From positions 372,001 to 436,000 of the forward strand of contig NZ_CP019450.1 of NCBI RefSeq assembly GCF_001983995.1: DNA of 64,000 nucleotides. The letters are read 5' to 3'. Below the pieces are notes generated by a model. That model saw nothing but the letters and a program-made list of their open reading frames with translations, did not search any database and was not told the origin of the DNA. The position numbers and the translations under genes are program-made. This document shows, piece after piece, positions 52,321-60,929 of the stretch (the stretch's first letter is position 1; each line of letters opens with the position of its first letter). The DNA comes from Halioglobus japonicus (GTDB lineage: Bacteria; Pseudomonadota; Gammaproteobacteria; Pseudomonadales; Halieaceae).

Positions 52321-53498
52321 GCGATGTACAACGCCTGTCACCGGCGGAGAAACAACACCTCAGTCTGGGCTTCCTCAAGCTGACCGACAGCGCGCCGCTC
52401 ATCATGGCGCAGGAACTGGGCTATTACGAAAAGTACGGACTGAGCGTCGACCTGCAGCGCGAAGTCTCATGGGCCAACGTGCGCGATAAGCTGGTAGCCG
52501 GCGTACTGGACGCTGCGCAGATGCTGTCACCGCTGCCACTGGCCACGTCACTGGGCGTGGGCGGAATGCGCGCAGAGGTGATCACCGGCCTCGCCCTGAG
52601 CCTGAATGGCAATGCCATTACCGTCGGCCAACGCCTGGCTAATGAGATCGTCGAGCACGGCGGCGACCCAGCGGCAGGTGCCTGCAGCACCGCCACCGCA
52701 TTCAAGCACTACCTCGATGCGGGCGACCGGCAGATTACCCTGGCATCGGCGCACACTTTCTCCTGTCATACCCTGCTGCTCCGCAACTGGCTGCGCGCCG
52801 GCGGGATCGACCCGGAACGCGATGTGCACATTATTGTCCTGCCACCGGAGCAAATGGTCGACAGCCTCGCCCGGGGCATTATTGATGGCTTTTGTGTGGG
52901 CGAGCCCTGGAACAGCATGGCCGTGCAGTATGGTATCGGCGCTGTCCAGGCGACTGGCTACCAGATCTGGAATAACGGCGTGGAGAAGGTGCTCGGCGTC
53001 ACCGAGAGCTGGCATCAGAACCATCCCGGGACCCATTTACGGCTGCGCCTGGCCCTGATGGAAACCTGTGCATGGTTGGCTCACCCGTTTAACCGTGAGC
53101 AGACGGTATCGCTACTGTCTGAACCGCAATACCTGGACCTGGCGCCGGAGGTGCTGCGACCGGCCCTGACCGGCCAGTTCGCCTTCAGCAAAGGTGAGGC
53201 CGAGGTAGACCTGCCGCACTTCCATGTGTTCGGGCGATTTCAGGCGGGCTTTCCCTGGCGCTCGGATGGCGAGTGGTTGCTCAACCAGGTGGGCGAACTC
53301 ATGGGCAAGACGCTGCCACCGGAAGATGTGAAAGCCCTGGTCCAGCGCACGTTCCGCACGGATCTTTACCGCGAAGCCGCACGCCACCTGTCACTGCCCT
53401 GCCCCAGCCAGGACTACAAACCCATAGGCGAGCACAGCGAAGCCTGGGAAATAGAACCAGGCATCGAGCTCGGGCCCGACCTGATGCTCGCCTGTTGA
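52317..53498 (+). CDS. nasS: Cytosolic nitrate sensor partner of NasT
   Basis: A 393-residue protein of the NrtA/CmpA fold (LSLGFLKLTDSAPLIMAQELGYYEKYGL, DAAQMLSPLPLATSLGVGG, FCVGEPWNSMAVQYGIG, FGRFQAGFPWRSDGEWLL) but without a signal peptide, as expected for NasS, which binds nitrate in the cytosol and then releases NasT. It overlaps nasT by four bases, so translation is coupled. It is paralogous to the downstream periplasmic binding protein. Confidence 0.92.
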   Translation: MSDVQRLSPAEKQHLSLGFLKLTDSAPLIMAQELGYYEKYGLSVDLQREVSWANVRDKLVAGVLDAAQMLSPLPLATSLGVGGMRAEVITGLALSLNGNAITVGQRLANEIVEHGGDPAAGACSTATAFKHYLDAGDRQITLASAHTFSCHTLLLRNWLRAGGIDPERDVHIIVLPPEQMVDSLARGIIDGFCVGEPWNSMAVQYGIGAVQATGYQIWNNGVEKVLGVTESWHQNHPGTHLRLRLALMETCAWLAHPFNREQTVSLLSEPQYLDLAPEVLRPALTGQFAFSKGEAEVDLPHFHVFGRFQAGFPWRSDGEWLLNQVGELMGKTLPPEDVKALVQRTFRTDLYREAARHLSLPCPSQDYKPIGEHSEAWEIEPGIELGPDLMLAC

Positions 53499-53520
53499 GC
53501 GCCCGAAAATAGCGCCCTGG

Positions 53521-53537
53521 CGTGCCACATTGGTGCG
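53521..53537. promoter_or_regulatory. Weak NtrC-like site before nrtA
   Basis: CGTGCCACATTGGTGCG keeps one good NtrC half-site (TGGTGC) and a poor partner. It is about 100 bp behind the sigma-54-like element at 53625 and may be one of several half-sites. Confidence 0.3.
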
Positions 53538-53624
53538 CCAGCGACTTTCCAGCCCACCCCCCCACGCCTGCATTCACCCGCCTAATCTCCCTAAACCTCT
53601 GAATCTATTGAGGTTATATAAAGT

Positions 53625-53640
53625 TGGCGCGGCTTTTGTA
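53625..53640 (+). promoter_or_regulatory. Sigma-54-like promoter of the nitrate ABC transporter
   Basis: TGGCGCGGCTTTTGTA agrees with TGGCACG-N4-TTGCA except at position 5 and at the -12 C. The start would be near 53652, ahead of the leader hairpins. The -12 mismatch makes this the weakest of the four sigma-54 calls. Confidence 0.45.
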
Positions 53641-53682
53641 ATCCCTACCCAAGCAACACCATGACATCGCGAACCTCTCCTT

Positions 53683-53753
53683 GAGCATCGACGCTCTCCC
53701 TCCCTGGCTTGACCGCCGGTGCGTGAGGGGAGCGTTTGCATGTTTTCGTTTTT
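53683..53753 (+). promoter_or_regulatory. nrtA leader: ANTAR hairpin with overlapping terminator
   Basis: GAGC-ATCGAC-GCTC (53683-53696) is a four-pair hairpin whose hexaloop has A at 1 and G at 4. Its 3' arm lies within CGCTCTCC (53692-53699), which pairs with GGGGAGCG (53727-53734) over eight bases, one of them G-U. TTTGCATGTTTTCGTTTTT follows directly. Thus NasT-bound RNA would read through, and free RNA would terminate before nrtA. Confidence 0.7.
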
Positions 53754-53771
53754 ACACACAAGGGGTACCCG

Positions 53772-55163
53772 ATGATTCGCAAAGCAATCTTCTCCATGAC
53801 GCGCCGCCGCTTTGGCGCGCTCGCCCTGGGCTCTATGCTCAGCGCTGCATTACCCTTTTCCGCATCCGCCGAACTGGGCGAGCCGGAGAAGGATGAGCTG
53901 AAGTTCGGCTTTATCAAACTCACTGACATGGCACCGCTGGCGGTCGCCTACGAAAATGGTTACTTCGAAGACGAAGGCCTGTATGTCACCCTCGAGGCGC
54001 AGGCCAACTGGAAAGTGCTGCTGGACGGCGTCATCGACGGCCAGCTCGACGGCGCCCACATGCTGGCCGGCCAGCCCCTGGCGGCGACCATTGGCTTCGG
54101 CACCAAGGCACACATCGTGACGCCTTTTTCCATGGACCTGAACGGCAATGGCATTACCGTCTCCAACGCGGTGTGGAAGGAGATGAAAAAGAATATTCCG
54201 CACGAAAACGGTAAACCCGTACACCCGATCAAAGCCGACTACCTGAAACCGGTTGTCGAAAGCTATATCGACGAGGGCAAGCCCTTTAATATGGGCATGG
54301 TATTCCCGGTCTCCACGCATAACTACGAGCTACGCTACTGGCTGGCCGCTGGCGGCATCCACCCCGGCTATTATGCACCCCACAAGGGCGACATCTCCGG
54401 CCAGATCGACGCCGAGGCGCTGCTGTCAGTCACACCCCCACCGCAAATGCCCGCCACTCTGGAAGCAGGCACAATCTACGGCTATTGCGTGGGTGAGCCC
54501 TGGAACCAGCAGGCGGTGTTCAAAGGTATTGGCGTACCGGTCATCACCGACTACGAGATCTGGAAGAACAACCCCGAGAAAGTATTCGGCCTGAACAAGG
54601 AATTCACCGAGAAGTATCCCAACACCTCCGTGCGTATCGTCAAAGCACTGTTGCGCGCCGCCAAGTGGCTGGACGAAAACGACAACGCCAATCGGCCTGA
54701 AGCAGTGGAGATTCTGTCCCGCTCCGAGTACGTGGGCGCAGACTACGACGTGATCGCCAACTCCATGACCGGCACCTTTGAGTACGAGAAGGGCGACAAG
54801 CGCGAAATCCCCGATTTCAACGTGTTTTTCCGCTACAACGCGACCTACCCCTATTACTCCGACGCCATCTGGTACCTCACCCAGATGCGCCGCTGGGGTC
54901 AGATATCCGAGCCCAAGTCTGACGACTGGTACTTTGATGTCGCCAAAAGCGTCTACCGTCCGGACATCTACCAGGCCGCCGCCGAGGCGCTTATCGAGGA
55001 AGGCGAAATGGACGCTGCAGAGTTTCCTGCCTTCGCCACCGAGACTGGCTTCAAACCGGCCCAGACTGATTTTATCGACGGCAAAGTCTACGACGGCTCC
55101 AAGCCCAATGCTTATCTGGAGCAGTTCCCGATCGGCCTGAAAGGCACCGACGTCATCCAGTAA
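53772..55163 (+). CDS. nrtA: Nitrate ABC transporter substrate-binding protein
   Basis: A 463-residue periplasmic binding protein of the NrtA/CmpA/NasF group. The N-terminus [20 protein letters not shown] with an AxA-type end (SASAE) is a twin-arginine signal (TRRRFG). The binding fold shows [63 protein letters not shown] and [20 protein letters not shown]. The ligand is nitrate, by context and close resemblance to the NasS next door. The ATG at 53772 is preceded by AAGGGGT. It begins a three-gene ABC transporter unit. Confidence 0.92.
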   Translation: MIRKAIFSMTRRRFGALALGSMLSAALPFSASAELGEPEKDELKFGFIKLTDMAPLAVAYENGYFEDEGLYVTLEAQANWKVLLDGVIDGQLDGAHMLAGQPLAATIGFGTKAHIVTPFSMDLNGNGITVSNAVWKEMKKNIPHENGKPVHPIKADYLKPVVESYIDEGKPFNMGMVFPVSTHNYELRYWLAAGGIHPGYYAPHKGDISGQIDAEALLSVTPPPQMPATLEAGTIYGYCVGEPWNQQAVFKGIGVPVITDYEIWKNNPEKVFGLNKEFTEKYPNTSVRIVKALLRAAKWLDENDNANRPEAVEILSRSEYVGADYDVIANSMTGTFEYEKGDKREIPDFNVFFRYNATYPYYSDAIWYLTQMRRWGQISEPKSDDWYFDVAKSVYRPDIYQAAAEALIEEGEMDAAEFPAFATETGFKPAQTDFIDGKVYDGSKPNAYLEQFPIGLKGTDVIQ

Positions 55164-55221
55164 ATAACGACCGCCCCCGGACACGGGGGCGGCATCACTC
55201 GCAAGTTACAGGACACACAGC

Positions 55222-56211
55222 ATGTCAGAAGCAGCAGCCCTACAACCCGACAACAGGTTCCAACAGATGTTGTCGCGGCTCAGTTCCCGGTCTTTTATCG
55301 AAGGCCTGGTACTACCCGCGGTCGGTATCGTGATTTTCCTGCTGGTCTGGCAATTCTCGGCCAATCGTATCGACACCTCCCTGGGCCAATTTCCCGGTCC
55401 GGTGCAGGTATGGGAACAAATTCAGAACCTTGGTACGGAGCACGCTCGCGAGCGCGACAAGGAAGCCGCTTTCTACCAGCGCCAGGATGAGCGCAACGCC
55501 AAGAAACTGGCCAAGGATCCGGACGCTACCATCAAGATTCGCCAGTACACTGGCAAGCCAACTTTCATCGACCAGATTGTTACCAGCCTGGTGACCGTAG
55601 CCGCCGGTTTTATTATCGCCAATATGATCGCGATTCCCCTGGGCATCGTGTGCGGGCTATCCGCCAGCATGTACAAGGCCATGAATCCCATCATCCAGAT
55701 TTTCAAACCCGTATCGCCACTGGCGTGGCTGCCACTGGTCACCATGGTGGTGTCGGCCACCTACGTCGCCGAAGACCCTATGCTGGAAAAATCGTTTCTC
55801 AACTCCGCAATCACCGTCGCCTTGTGTTGTCTGTGGCCAACGCTGATCAACACCACTGTGGGCGTTGCCAGTATCGATAAGGACCTGGTCAACGTGAGCC
55901 GCGTCATGGCTTTGTCGCCCATGGTGCATGTGCGCAAGATCGTTGTACCTGCCGCTATTCCGATGATTTTCACCGGCCTGCGCCTGTCACTGGCCACCGG
56001 CTGGATGGTGCTGATCGCCGCCGAGATGCTGGCCCAGAACCCCGGCCTTGGAAAGTTCGTTTGGGACGAATTCCAGAACGGCAGCTCCAATTCACTCGGC
56101 CGCATTATGGTCGCCGTGCTGGCGATCGGCCTGATCGGATTTCTCCTCGACCGTCTGATGCTGACCCTGCAGAAAAAGGTGAGCTGGGACAAAAACGCAG
56201 TATTGCGCTAA
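55222..56211 (+). CDS. nrtB: Nitrate ABC transporter permease
   Basis: A 329-residue binding-protein-dependent permease. A cytosolic N-terminus and one helix (GLVLPAVGIVIFLLVWQFSAN) precede a hydrophilic insertion (about residues 70-115, rich in Arg/Lys/Asp), then five further helices with the EAA-like loop GVASIDKDLVNVSRVMALSPMVHVRKIVVPAAIP contacting the ATPase. It lies 58 bp after nrtA and 12 bp before the ATPase gene. Confidence 0.9.
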   Translation: MSEAAALQPDNRFQQMLSRLSSRSFIEGLVLPAVGIVIFLLVWQFSANRIDTSLGQFPGPVQVWEQIQNLGTEHARERDKEAAFYQRQDERNAKKLAKDPDATIKIRQYTGKPTFIDQIVTSLVTVAAGFIIANMIAIPLGIVCGLSASMYKAMNPIIQIFKPVSPLAWLPLVTMVVSATYVAEDPMLEKSFLNSAITVALCCLWPTLINTTVGVASIDKDLVNVSRVMALSPMVHVRKIVVPAAIPMIFTGLRLSLATGWMVLIAAEMLAQNPGLGKFVWDEFQNGSSNSLGRIMVAVLAIGLIGFLLDRLMLTLQKKVSWDKNAVLR

Positions 56212-56223
56212 GGAACAAAGACC

Positions 56224-57117
56224 ATGGCTATGAAGTATCTCGACATTACCGGCGTTGGCATCGAGTTCGATACCAACGGCACCAAGTTCCGCGCGCTGCA
56301 GAACGTTGATTTAAAAATGGACAAGGGTGAGTTTGTCTCTCTCATCGGACACTCAGGCTGCGGCAAATCTACCGTGCTCAATATTGTCGCCGGACTGTAC
56401 AACGCCACCGAGGGCGGCGTTGTCCTCGAAGGCAAGGAAGTCGTCGAGCCCGGCCCCGACCGCGCCGTCGTTTTCCAGAACCACTCGCTTATGCCGTGGC
56501 TGACGGTATATGAGAACGTCGAACTGGCAGTCAACCAGGTCTTTCGTAAAACGAAATCCAAGGCCGAGCGCAAGGAATGGATCGAGCACAACCTGAAACT
56601 GGTGAACATGGATCACGCCCTGCACAAACTCCCGGGCGAAATTTCCGGCGGCATGAAGCAGCGCGTCGGCATTGCCCGCTGCCTGGCAATGCAACCCAAA
56701 GTACTGCTGATGGACGAGCCTTTCGGCGCCCTGGATGCACTGACCCGGGCCCACTTACAGGATTCGCTAATGGCCATCCAGGCTGAGCTGGGCAATACCG
56801 TTATCATGATTACCCACGATGTCGATGAAGCGGTGCTGCTGTCTGATCGAATCGTCATGATGACCAATGGCCCGGCGGCCACCATCGGTGAAATTCTCGA
56901 CGTTAACCTGCCCCGGCCACGGGATCGACTGGCACTTGCAGAGGATCCGGAGTTCGTCCACTTACGCCAGCAGGTGCTTGAGTTCCTCTACGCCAAGCAC
57001 ACCAATCCTGCCGCGCAAGCCGAGGAAAAAGCGGCAACTACCGTCGCCAGCGACCCCATAGTGCTCGAGCGCAGCACCGACCAGCCGCCCAGCGAGGCCA
57101 AGACCGCCGCGGCCTGA
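56224..57117 (+). CDS. Nitrate ABC transporter ATP-binding protein
   Basis: A 297-residue ABC ATPase. Walker A is GHSGCGKSTVLN near residue 42, the Q-loop is VFQNHSLMPWLT, the signature motif is ISGGMKQRVGIARCLA, Walker B is KVLLMDEPFGALD, and the H-loop is MITHDVDEA. It is NrtD-like: no C-terminal NrtA-like regulatory domain, as found in cyanobacterial NrtC, is present. The C-terminal 40 residues are Ala/Glu/Thr-rich and look unstructured. A TonB-receptor relic starts immediately after its stop. Confidence 0.92.
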   Translation: MAMKYLDITGVGIEFDTNGTKFRALQNVDLKMDKGEFVSLIGHSGCGKSTVLNIVAGLYNATEGGVVLEGKEVVEPGPDRAVVFQNHSLMPWLTVYENVELAVNQVFRKTKSKAERKEWIEHNLKLVNMDHALHKLPGEISGGMKQRVGIARCLAMQPKVLLMDEPFGALDALTRAHLQDSLMAIQAELGNTVIMITHDVDEAVLLSDRIVMMTNGPAATIGEILDVNLPRPRDRLALAEDPEFVHLRQQVLEFLYAKHTNPAAQAEEKAATTVASDPIVLERSTDQPPSEAKTAAA

Positions 57118-57420
57118 GCCCACGCATGCCAACGTCGACTACACCTACACCGACGACGTGTCCGTCAAGGAAGACAACGTCACCGAGCACTTCCTGTTCG
57201 ACGGCAGCACCGTGTCCTTAGGCGCTCTGCCTGCCTACGGTCTGATTAACGCACGCCTGGGCCTGGAATCGCAAAGCGGTGACTGGCAGGCCGCCGTCTG
57301 GGGCATAAACCTGACGGACGATGAATTCCTGTACTCTTCCGCCAGCGAATTCTCGGTACTATCTCCCAGATCGCCAATATGCCGCGCACTTAGGGCGTAG
57401 ACCTGCGCTACAACTTTTAA
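57118..57420 (+). pseudogene. TonB-dependent receptor, C-terminal relic
   Basis: The sequence reads ANVDYTYTDDVSVKEDN, VSLGALPAYGLINARLGLES, WQAAVWGINLTDDEFLYSS, the last strands of a TonB receptor. It then shifts frame near 57358 into ISQIANMPRT-stop-GVDLRYNF, the normal C-terminus with a TAG in place of Tyr. The rest of the receptor is gone. The relic joins the ABC ATPase gene with no spacer, so a deletion brought them together. Confidence 0.75.
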
Positions 57421-57443
57421 GCGCAATCGCGAGCGACACTACC

Positions 57444-57472
57444 AAAAAGGGCGGCCCATGGCCGCCCTTTTT
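57444..57472. terminator. Bidirectional intrinsic terminator
   Basis: AAAAAGGGCGGCC-CAT-GGCCGCCCTTTTT is a perfect 13-bp inverted repeat with A/T runs on both sides. It serves both the rightward receptor relic or transporter unit and the leftward nucleoside-permease relic. Confidence 0.92.
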
Positions 57473-57488
57473 TGTGCTGACTACCAGC

Positions 57489-58560
57489 TCAGGGACTGGG
57501 GATAGTGTCCTCATACCTGTCCCAGTTCTTGACCAGCTCCTGAACCACGGCATTGCCCACCAGGTAGGCATTTTCAAGCGCTGCGTCCAGGCCCGCATAG
57601 CTGTCGTGCTGCTCTTCCAGCAGGTTCTGGGCGGCCGTTTTTCCGGGGGCTGCATGGTGTAGTTAGACGCTGTGCGCAATACCATAACCCGATTCTTATC
57701 GACCTTGCCCGCATTGTGCAGATAAGTCAGCGACTGATAAGTGCCGGTATCCTCCATCGCGGAGCTGACAAAATTACCCTCACCTTCAGTCCAGTAATCC
57801 ACCCACTCATTGGCCCAGTCATTAAGTACCTCACCGTGCCAGAAGGTCATGGCGGCCAGCTGATCGCCCTTCAATACAAACGGTTTGCGCTGGCCCACAG
57901 GGTGATTGACATACAGTTTGCGCGTGGCTTCCAGCGTTGGGTGGTCGGGCAAATCCATGTCCACGGTGAACTCATACGCCCACTGCACCAGACTGTTATT
58001 CAGCTCAAACATCTCACCCAGACTATAGCTGAGGCGCTCCGGATCGCCGGGCCCTGACTGAACAGCGGGAAGTAACCATGCTCCCACTCATCGGGTTTTT
58101 CACGGGCATCGATCTCATGCGCGAGGTCACCATCAACGAGGAACCTCGCCCAGGCCACAGACCCCAGCGAGGCATCCGCCGGATCAAATCCGGAAATGCC
58201 TGCGACCAGCCAGTAGGCCTTACTGAGATCAAAGCGCTCGTCCATACCCAGCGCCATAACACTGGCCGCGGCATTCGCTGTACCCATGCCTGTGACAATG
58301 CCCATGACGCCAGAGTCTTCGTTGAAGTGAATATCGTGGTGCATGTGCGGAGCGGGATACACCTTGTCCAGCGGGACCCGCTCGTTCCAGCGCTGAAATT
58401 CACCGGCCTTGTCGCCGCTGTCCTCACCGCTTTCAAACATGGTGACCACCACCACCTTTACGGGCACCGGCTGCTGAGTATCCACATCGACACTCACGGT
58501 ACAGCCGGCGAAGAGCCCGGCTGCGGATAGCAGCAGGGCTTTGGGAAGTATCATATTCAT
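57489..58560 (-). pseudogene. Purine nucleoside permease (NUP family) lipoprotein, frameshifted
   Basis: The N-terminal part has a lipobox (LLLSAAGLFAGC) and NUP features (VKVVVVTMFESGEDSGDKAGEFQRW, GIVTGMGTANAAASVMALGM, WLVAGISGFDPADASLGSVAWA). At HGYFPLFSQGP near 58040 the frame shifts into GDPERLSYSLGEMFELNNSL and VLRTASNYTMQPP. A second shift near 57650 restores the proper end (GKTAAQNLLEEQHDSYAGLD, LVKNWDRYEDTIPSP, stop at 57489). Proteins of this family act in nucleoside uptake or binding. Two frameshifts suggest loss of function unless they are base-calling errors. Confidence 0.78.
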
Positions 58561-58563
58561 AAC

Positions 58564-60723
58564 TTAGAACTCAGAGGAGACCGATACACCGAATACCTGG
58601 GGTTCGTTGGTGAAACCGGTCAGGTTGTTGAAGTCGATGGCACCCATGACATTCTCTTCATCGGTGATATTGCGACCGAATACGGCCACTTCCAGGCCGC
58701 GATCGACACGGCGCCAACCCGCCCGGAAGCCGCCTTCATACTGGCCATTGGTCTGGAATTCCTTGGCGTCGTACAGGAAGATATTGGTGTCGCCCTGGTA
58801 GGACCAGTCGGTAAACACAAACAGCTCGGAAGCGTCGCTGATGGGGTAGCTGTAGCTCGCGGTCACGTTAAACGTGGTTTCCGGTGCATTGGGGAACGGG
58901 TTGCCATCAATGAACACAAAGCCGTTCTCATCCACAGGGTTGGTCACGGTGCAGCGGCCGCTGCCACAGGCGCCGACACGCAGCCCGCTGTCCTCGATTT
59001 CAGTGTCTGCATAGCCCACACCGAAGGTCATCACGAAGTTGTCGGTCAGCAACCACTCCACATCCATTTCCAGGCCCATACCGGTACCTGTGTCGGCATT
59101 AATCAGCTGGATGTTGTTGCTGGTACCGCCCACAGCGGTGAACTGAATATCTTCTACTTCGTAGTAGAACAACGCCGCGTTGAAGCGCATGGTGTCGTCG
59201 AAGAACTGAGACTTGTAACCGAACTCAAAGGAGGTGATGGTCTCGGAATCGGCGACCGAAGGAGCGCCACCAAAGGCCACATCGCGGCCCTGAATCGTGG
59301 GGGCACGGAAACCGGTGCCGACCTTGGCCCAGAACAGCGAGCGCTCGTCTGCCGCGTATGACAGCGCGAGATCTCCGCTGATCTGGTCGTCAGATACATT
59401 CTCGGAATAACCCGGCGCGGTGAAATCTTTCTCGTCGTCCGTCCAGCGCAGGCCCGCGGTCAGGGTCCAGGCATCGGTAAAGGCATAGTCACCCTGGCCG
59501 AATACCGCCCAGGTCGTGTTCTCGTGCTTAACAGTGGTCGCGGGGATAAAGAACGGGTTGGTTTCCACTTCGAGTTCCGAGTCGAAGTAGAAGGCACCCA
59601 CCTGCCAGTTGAAGCGATCGCCATACTCACTGGCAAGACGGAATTCCTGGGTCAGCTGATCCGTATCCGCAGAGTCCGCGGTCTGGGAGGGGAACGGAAT
59701 AAAGCCCGGCCCCATCTCCGGCAGGAATACTGCACCAAAGCCACCGTCGATATCGCCCAGTGAATAGCCATCAGCCTCGTCATAGGCAGTGATAGAGGTC
59801 AGCGTCATGCCGCCGATATCCCAGTCGATCTTCAGGTTGTAACCGGTGCTCTCATATTCCTGGGGGTTGTTGTCACCCTCATCGAAGTAGACGGTTTCGC
59901 GATCGTAGTTCTCGTTGAGACTATTGCTGCCCGGGTCAAACACGTTGGCCCGGAAAATGGCCGAGGTGCCATCGAGGTCGCGGTAGTGCGCGCCCAACAG
60001 GAAAGTGAGTGAATCAGTGGCATCCCACTGCAGGAAAGCCTTGGCGGCGTTTTCTTCGAAGCCACCCAGGGCATCGCTTTCACCCGTGTAGTCGTTGTCG
60101 ATGTAGTCATCGCGGTTCTGTACCAGCACCGCCACCCGGCCAGCCAGGTTGTCCGTCAGGCCGCCGCCGACGGCACCTTCCACATTAATGGTACCCAGCG
60201 AACCCGCGTCGACCTTCACCCGGCCTTCAAACTCCTGAGTGGGCTTATAGGAATCAAATTTGACGATACCGGCGGTCGTGTTGCGACCGAACAGCGAGCC
60301 CTGGGGACCGCGCAGCACTTCAACGCGCTCGATATCAAACAGCGGAAAGCTTTTCAGAACCACGTTCTCTTTAACCACTTCATCCATGATGATGGACACT
60401 GGCTGGGAGGCCGCGAGATCGAAATCGATGTTGCCCAGTCCGCGAATGTAGAAGCGCGGGGCAACACGGCCGTTGGACGATTCGGCGTACAGGCCCGGCA
60501 CTCGAGCGGACAGGGCACGAATGTCTGCACCACCTTCAAACATGGAGGTAAAGCGCTCCCCGGATAAAGTGGCAATCGAGAGCGGTACATCGAGAATACC
60601 CTGCTCGCGCTTCTGCGCGGTAACCACCACTTCTTCAAGTTGCGCCATGGCGGGCGCGCTGGTGCCGATCACAGCGGCAACGGCAGCCGCAATAGCCATT
60701 CTGGGGGCATTGGTGCGAGTCAT
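58564..60723 (-). CDS. TonB-dependent outer membrane receptor
   Basis: A 719-residue receptor with signal peptide (GTSAPAMAQ), TonB box region LEEVVVTAQKREQGILDVPLS, plug motif ERVEVLRGPQGSLFGRNTTAG, and a barrel ending in VSVSSEF. The gene ends three bases before the start of the nucleoside permease relic on the same strand, so receptor and permease were one operon. A nucleoside or purine substrate is therefore a reasonable guess. It is divergent from the amidohydrolase gene, which also has a purine-related family. Confidence 0.92.
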   Translation of the reverse strand: MTRTNAPRMAIAAAVAAVIGTSAPAMAQLEEVVVTAQKREQGILDVPLSIATLSGERFTSMFEGGADIRALSARVPGLYAESSNGRVAPRFYIRGLGNIDFDLAASQPVSIIMDEVVKENVVLKSFPLFDIERVEVLRGPQGSLFGRNTTAGIVKFDSYKPTQEFEGRVKVDAGSLGTINVEGAVGGGLTDNLAGRVAVLVQNRDDYIDNDYTGESDALGGFEENAAKAFLQWDATDSLTFLLGAHYRDLDGTSAIFRANVFDPGSNSLNENYDRETVYFDEGDNNPQEYESTGYNLKIDWDIGGMTLTSITAYDEADGYSLGDIDGGFGAVFLPEMGPGFIPFPSQTADSADTDQLTQEFRLASEYGDRFNWQVGAFYFDSELEVETNPFFIPATTVKHENTTWAVFGQGDYAFTDAWTLTAGLRWTDDEKDFTAPGYSENVSDDQISGDLALSYAADERSLFWAKVGTGFRAPTIQGRDVAFGGAPSVADSETITSFEFGYKSQFFDDTMRFNAALFYYEVEDIQFTAVGGTSNNIQLINADTGTGMGLEMDVEWLLTDNFVMTFGVGYADTEIEDSGLRVGACGSGRCTVTNPVDENGFVFIDGNPFPNAPETTFNVTASYSYPISDASELFVFTDWSYQGDTNIFLYDAKEFQTNGQYEGGFRAGWRRVDRGLEVAVFGRNITDEENVMGAIDFNNLTGFTNEPQVFGVSVSSEF

Positions 60724-60929
60724 GGAATTCTCCCTACTGTGCTTGGATAGCTTCTTTTGTCAGCGACACCGCTCCAGCGGCTGTCGTCGTGTGCTCAATG
60801 CAAACTTTACGCCTATTCTTTGCACAGACCACAGCTCATTCCCAATCTGCGGCAAAAGTACCGGAATTACCGCGCCCGTCATCGCGGTGCTATGCTCACT
60901 CCTCGCTGACTCGTTCCGGAGAACGCCCT

